Shown here piece after piece: positions 6,244 through 8,863 of a stretch of 8,863 nt of DNA (positions are counted from its first letter, which is position 1; every line of letters starts with the position of its first letter). Both the position numbers and the translations under genes were made by a program. The stretch spans positions 1-8,863 of the forward strand of contig RFRA01000034.1 of assembly GCA_009924725.1 (NCBI GenBank), in the 5' to 3' direction. The stretch comes from Actinomycetota bacterium (GTDB taxonomy: Bacteria; Actinomycetota; Actinomycetes; Nanopelagicales; Nanopelagicaceae). The notes below the pieces were generated by a model. The model worked only from the letters and a program-made list of their open reading frames with translations. It ran no database searches and had not been told where the DNA came from.

Positions 6244-6252
6244 AGGAAATTA

Positions 6253-8863
6253 ATGGCGCGTGTATTAAAGAAGCTAGTGATTGTTGAATCACCGGCTAAA
6301 GCACGCAAAATTGGCGGCTACCTCGGCGATGATTATGTCGTCGAGGCTAGCGTCGGCCATATTCGCGATCTACCTCAACGCGCAGCCGATATTCCTAAAG
6401 AGTATAAAAAGATAGCTTGGGCTAAAGAGGGCGTAAATATTGAAGAAGATTTCGCGCCACTTTATGTAATTAATCCCGATAAGAAAGCCAAAGTTGCCGA
6501 ACTTAAGGCGTTGATGAAAGATGCCGAAGAGCTAATTCTGGCAACCGATGAAGACCGCGAAGGTGAAGCGATTGCCTGGCACTTAGTCGAAGTGCTTGAG
6601 CCAAAGATCCCGATTAAGCGCATGGTTTTCAATGAAATTACTAAAGAGGCAATTCAAAGCGCAGTAGAAAATACTCGTGATCTTGATTATGACTTAATTG
6701 ATGCGCAGGAAACCCGCCGAGTTCTTGATCGACTATTTGGCTATCGCCTATCTCCAGTGCTCTGGAAAAAAGTAATGCCTCGCATCTCAGCCGGTCGCGT
6801 GCAATCAGTTGCGACTCGACTAATTGTAGAAAAAGAACGCGAACGCATGGCTTTTATTTCTTCAGCTTGGTGGGATTTAACTGCTAAGTGTGAATTAGGT
6901 TTTAATGCTCGCCTGCTAAGTGTTGATGGCAAGCGAGTGGCAACAACGGCAGATTTCGGCGCAGATGGTGCAGTAAAAGAAAAATCACTTGCCAATATTT
7001 TGTTACTTGATGAAACCGCTGCCAGATCTTTAGTTGCGGCGCTGACGGCTGCGCCATTAGTAGTTAAATCAATGGAGGAATCTCCTCGTACTGAACGTCC
7101 AAAACCACCTTTTACTACTTCAACTATGCAGCAAGATGCTGGCAGCCGATTAGGTTGGGGCGCGCAGATCACAATGCGTATTGCACAACGTTTGTATGAA
7201 AACGGCTACATCACTTACATGCGTACTGACTCGGTAAATCTTTCAGCACAAGCAATAACTGCGGCGCGCGAATCAGCTAAAGCACTTTATGGTGCCGACC
7301 ATGTTTCAGATGCGCCAAGAGTTTATGTAGGTAAAACAAAAAATGCCCAAGAAGCACACGAAGCGATTCGCCCTGCTGGTGAAAGTTTTAAAACTCCAGG
7401 TGAGCTAGCACCAGAACTCTCACGCGATGAGTTTGCTTTGTATGACCTAATCTGGAAACGCACAGTGGCATCACAAATGGCCGATGCTAAGAAAATGCAG
7501 ATGCGGGTTGACTTCGATGCCGAAACTAGCGATAGTCGCGAAACAATTTTCCGTGCAAATGGTTCAGTAATTACTTTCCCTGGATTTCTAGCAGCTTACG
7601 ATGATTTAGCTGATGAAAAAGAAGGCGAAGAATCCGAAGATAAACGCTTGCCAGCTATGAGCGTCGGGCAGAGCGTAAAGGTTGAGGAATACAGTTGCGA
7701 AGGGCACGAAACGAAGCCACCAGCTCGTTATACCGAACCAACGCTAGTTAAGAAGTTAGAAGAATTAGGCATCGGCCGACCTTCAACTTTTGCATCGATT
7801 ATTGCAACGATTCAAGACCGTGGTTATGTTTCAAAGCGTGGCCGAGCTTTGGTGCCCACTTTCTTAGCTTTCTCAGTTACTGGATTGCTCGAAACACACT
7901 TCACAAAATTAGTCGATTACGAATTTACCGCCAGCATGGAAGAAGATCTTGACAAGATCGCAAGCGGTCAAGCAAAGCGCGTTGATTGGTTACGCGATTT
8001 CTTTTATGGCCACGATGGCGAACCTGGCTTAAATGAACTATCAGCTGACTTAGGCGCTATTGATGCGCGTGAAGTAAATACGATGCGCCTTTCACCTGAA
8101 ATAGAAATTCGGGTTGGTCGATATGGGGCTTATCTGCAAGAAGGCGAAGGTGAAACTCGTAAACTGGCTAACGTTCCTGAATCTTTAGCCCCAGACGAAT
8201 TAACTTTGGCTAAAGCAATTGAACTTCTTGCTGCTCCTTCAGGTGAACGTGAATTAGGAATTGACCCAACAACTAATTTGCCGATCATTGCTAAGAGTGG
8301 ACGCTTCGGTCCTTATGTAACCGAAGTTTTTCCAGAAGTACCAGTTGTAGAGGGTGTGAAAAAGAAGCGTAAGAAAGCTGATGATCCGAAGCCAAAAACA
8401 GCCTCACTACTTTCAACGATGACACTCGACACGATTACTTACGAAGACGCACTACAACTTTTATCGCTGCCACGTACTCTCGGCACAAACTCAGCTGGTG
8501 ACGAAATCACAGTGCAAAATGGTCGATACGGTGCTTACTTAAGAGCTGGTGCTGATTCGCGCACCTTAACTTCCGAAGATCAATTGTTTTCAATTACCTT
8601 GGATGAAGCGCTTGAGATTTATTCCAAACCAAAAGAACGACGACGTGGAGTTGCTAAGCCGCCATTAAAAGAATTGGGAATTGATCCAACTACTCAGAAA
8701 CCTTTAATTATTAAGGATGGTCGGTTCGGAATGTATGTAACCGATGGCGAAACCAACGCGACTCTTCGCCGTGGTGATACGGTCGAAGCGATGACTATCG
8801 AACGCGGTCTTGAATTATTAGCCGGCCGCCGAGCCTGGGAAGCTGAAAATGGCGGAGCCGCGC
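6253..8863 (+). CDS. topA: DNA topoisomerase I (type IA), C-terminus cut off by window edge
   Basis: TopA relaxes negative supercoils by cutting one strand through a tyrosine link. The open frame gives 870 codons and continues beyond the right edge. The Toprim domain has its glutamate in VIVESPAKA (9-17, E12) and the acidic triad in ATDEDREGEAIAWH (97-110: D99, D101, E103). ISAGRVQSVATRLIVEKE starts at 178, with R182. The catalytic tyrosine is Y322 in YITYMRTDS (319-327), and EAHEAIRPAG follows. The tail shows four repeat units with cores GRYGAYL (622-628), GRFGPYV (683-689), GRYGAYL (757-763) and GRFGMYV (823-829), two preceded by LGIDPTT; this is the Topo_C_Rpt arrangement typical of actinobacterial TopA, with no cysteine zinc fingers in the visible part. 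Acidic (around 455-463) and lysine-rich (around 703-716) linkers lie between domains. AGGA five bases before ATG 6253 supports the start. It follows hppA by 50 bases and may share its transcript. Confidence 0.97.
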   Translation, partial: MARVLKKLVIVESPAKARKIGGYLGDDYVVEASVGHIRDLPQRAADIPKEYKKIAWAKEGVNIEEDFAPLYVINPDKKAKVAELKALMKDAEELILATDEDREGEAIAWHLVEVLEPKIPIKRMVFNEITKEAIQSAVENTRDLDYDLIDAQETRRVLDRLFGYRLSPVLWKKVMPRISAGRVQSVATRLIVEKERERMAFISSAWWDLTAKCELGFNARLLSVDGKRVATTADFGADGAVKEKSLANILLLDETAARSLVAALTAAPLVVKSMEESPRTERPKPPFTTSTMQQDAGSRLGWGAQITMRIAQRLYENGYITYMRTDSVNLSAQAITAARESAKALYGADHVSDAPRVYVGKTKNAQEAHEAIRPAGESFKTPGELAPELSRDEFALYDLIWKRTVASQMADAKKMQMRVDFDAETSDSRETIFRANGSVITFPGFLAAYDDLADEKEGEESEDKRLPAMSVGQSVKVEEYSCEGHETKPPARYTEPTLVKKLEELGIGRPSTFASIIATIQDRGYVSKRGRALVPTFLAFSVTGLLETHFTKLVDYEFTASMEEDLDKIASGQAKRVDWLRDFFYGHDGEPGLNELSADLGAIDAREVNTMRLSPEIEIRVGRYGAYLQEGEGETRKLANVPESLAPDELTLAKAIELLAAPSGERELGIDPTTNLPIIAKSGRFGPYVTEVFPEVPVVEGVKKKRKKADDPKPKTASLLSTMTLDTITYEDALQLLSLPRTLGTNSAGDEITVQNGRYGAYLRAGADSRTLTSEDQLFSITLDEALEIYSKPKERRRGVAKPPLKELGIDPTTQKPLIIKDGRFGMYVTDGETNATLRRGDTVEAMTIERGLELLAGRRAWEAENGGAA

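Noticed and set aside
6741..7172. 143-codon open frame on the minus strand inside topA
   Set aside because: It is antisense to the TopA core with no recognisable domain and no ribosome site that I could see; TopA motifs across it are intact on the plus strand.
1..8863. tRNA, rRNA, CRISPR, insertion sequence or phage-like content
   Set aside because: Coding sequence fills nearly the whole window; the gaps are 9, 45, 19, 167 and 50 bases and contain no such structures, and no gene resembles a transposase, integrase or phage protein.

Overview
The window looks like a stretch of chromosome from a small-genome actinobacterium with fairly low GC (mid-40s percent by eye, not computed). A freshwater acI / Nanopelagicales-type organism is my best guess. 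The reasons are a TopA that ends in repeated GR(Y/F)GxY(L/V) units where many bacterial TopA proteins have zinc fingers, an hppA-topA neighbour pair of the kind known in Actinobacteria, a potassium-independent type of H+-pyrophosphatase, TANNNT-type promoters placed almost on top of start codons, and A/T-leaning codon choice. The taxon is an inference; no rRNA or other marker is present.

Layout. Positions 1-2506 (minus strand) hold a two-gene operon: a DUF1800 protein (1208-2506) followed by a DUF1501 protein with a twin-arginine signal (1-1198, C-terminus cut off by the window edge). A 45-bp gap (2507-2551) holds head-to-head promoters for this operon and for pyrE (2552-3085, plus), orotate phosphoribosyltransferase. 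pyrE converges on a DedA-family membrane protein (3105-3752, minus), and the junction carries an 18-bp tandem duplication. A 167-bp divergent gap (3753-3919) holds a good dedA promoter, a weaker candidate hppA promoter and a structured hppA leader. hppA (3920-6202, plus) encodes a membrane H+-pumping pyrophosphatase. After 50 bp comes topA (6253 to the right edge, plus), DNA topoisomerase I, cut off in its C-terminal repeat region.

How the genes may work together. DUF1800 and DUF1501 are a recurrent pair of uncharacterised proteins, probably acting outside the cytoplasm; only the DUF1501 partner has a visible export signal. pyrE makes pyrophosphate as a by-product and the HppA pump hydrolyses pyrophosphate to energise the membrane, but nothing in the sequence shows a dedicated link. 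DedA proteins belong to the undecaprenyl-phosphate flippase group and serve envelope synthesis. The rest is housekeeping.

There are no RNA genes, insertion sequences, CRISPR arrays or convincing rho-independent terminators. No gene-free stretch exceeds 300 bases. No clear new system is present; the least understood part is the DUF1800/DUF1501 operon.
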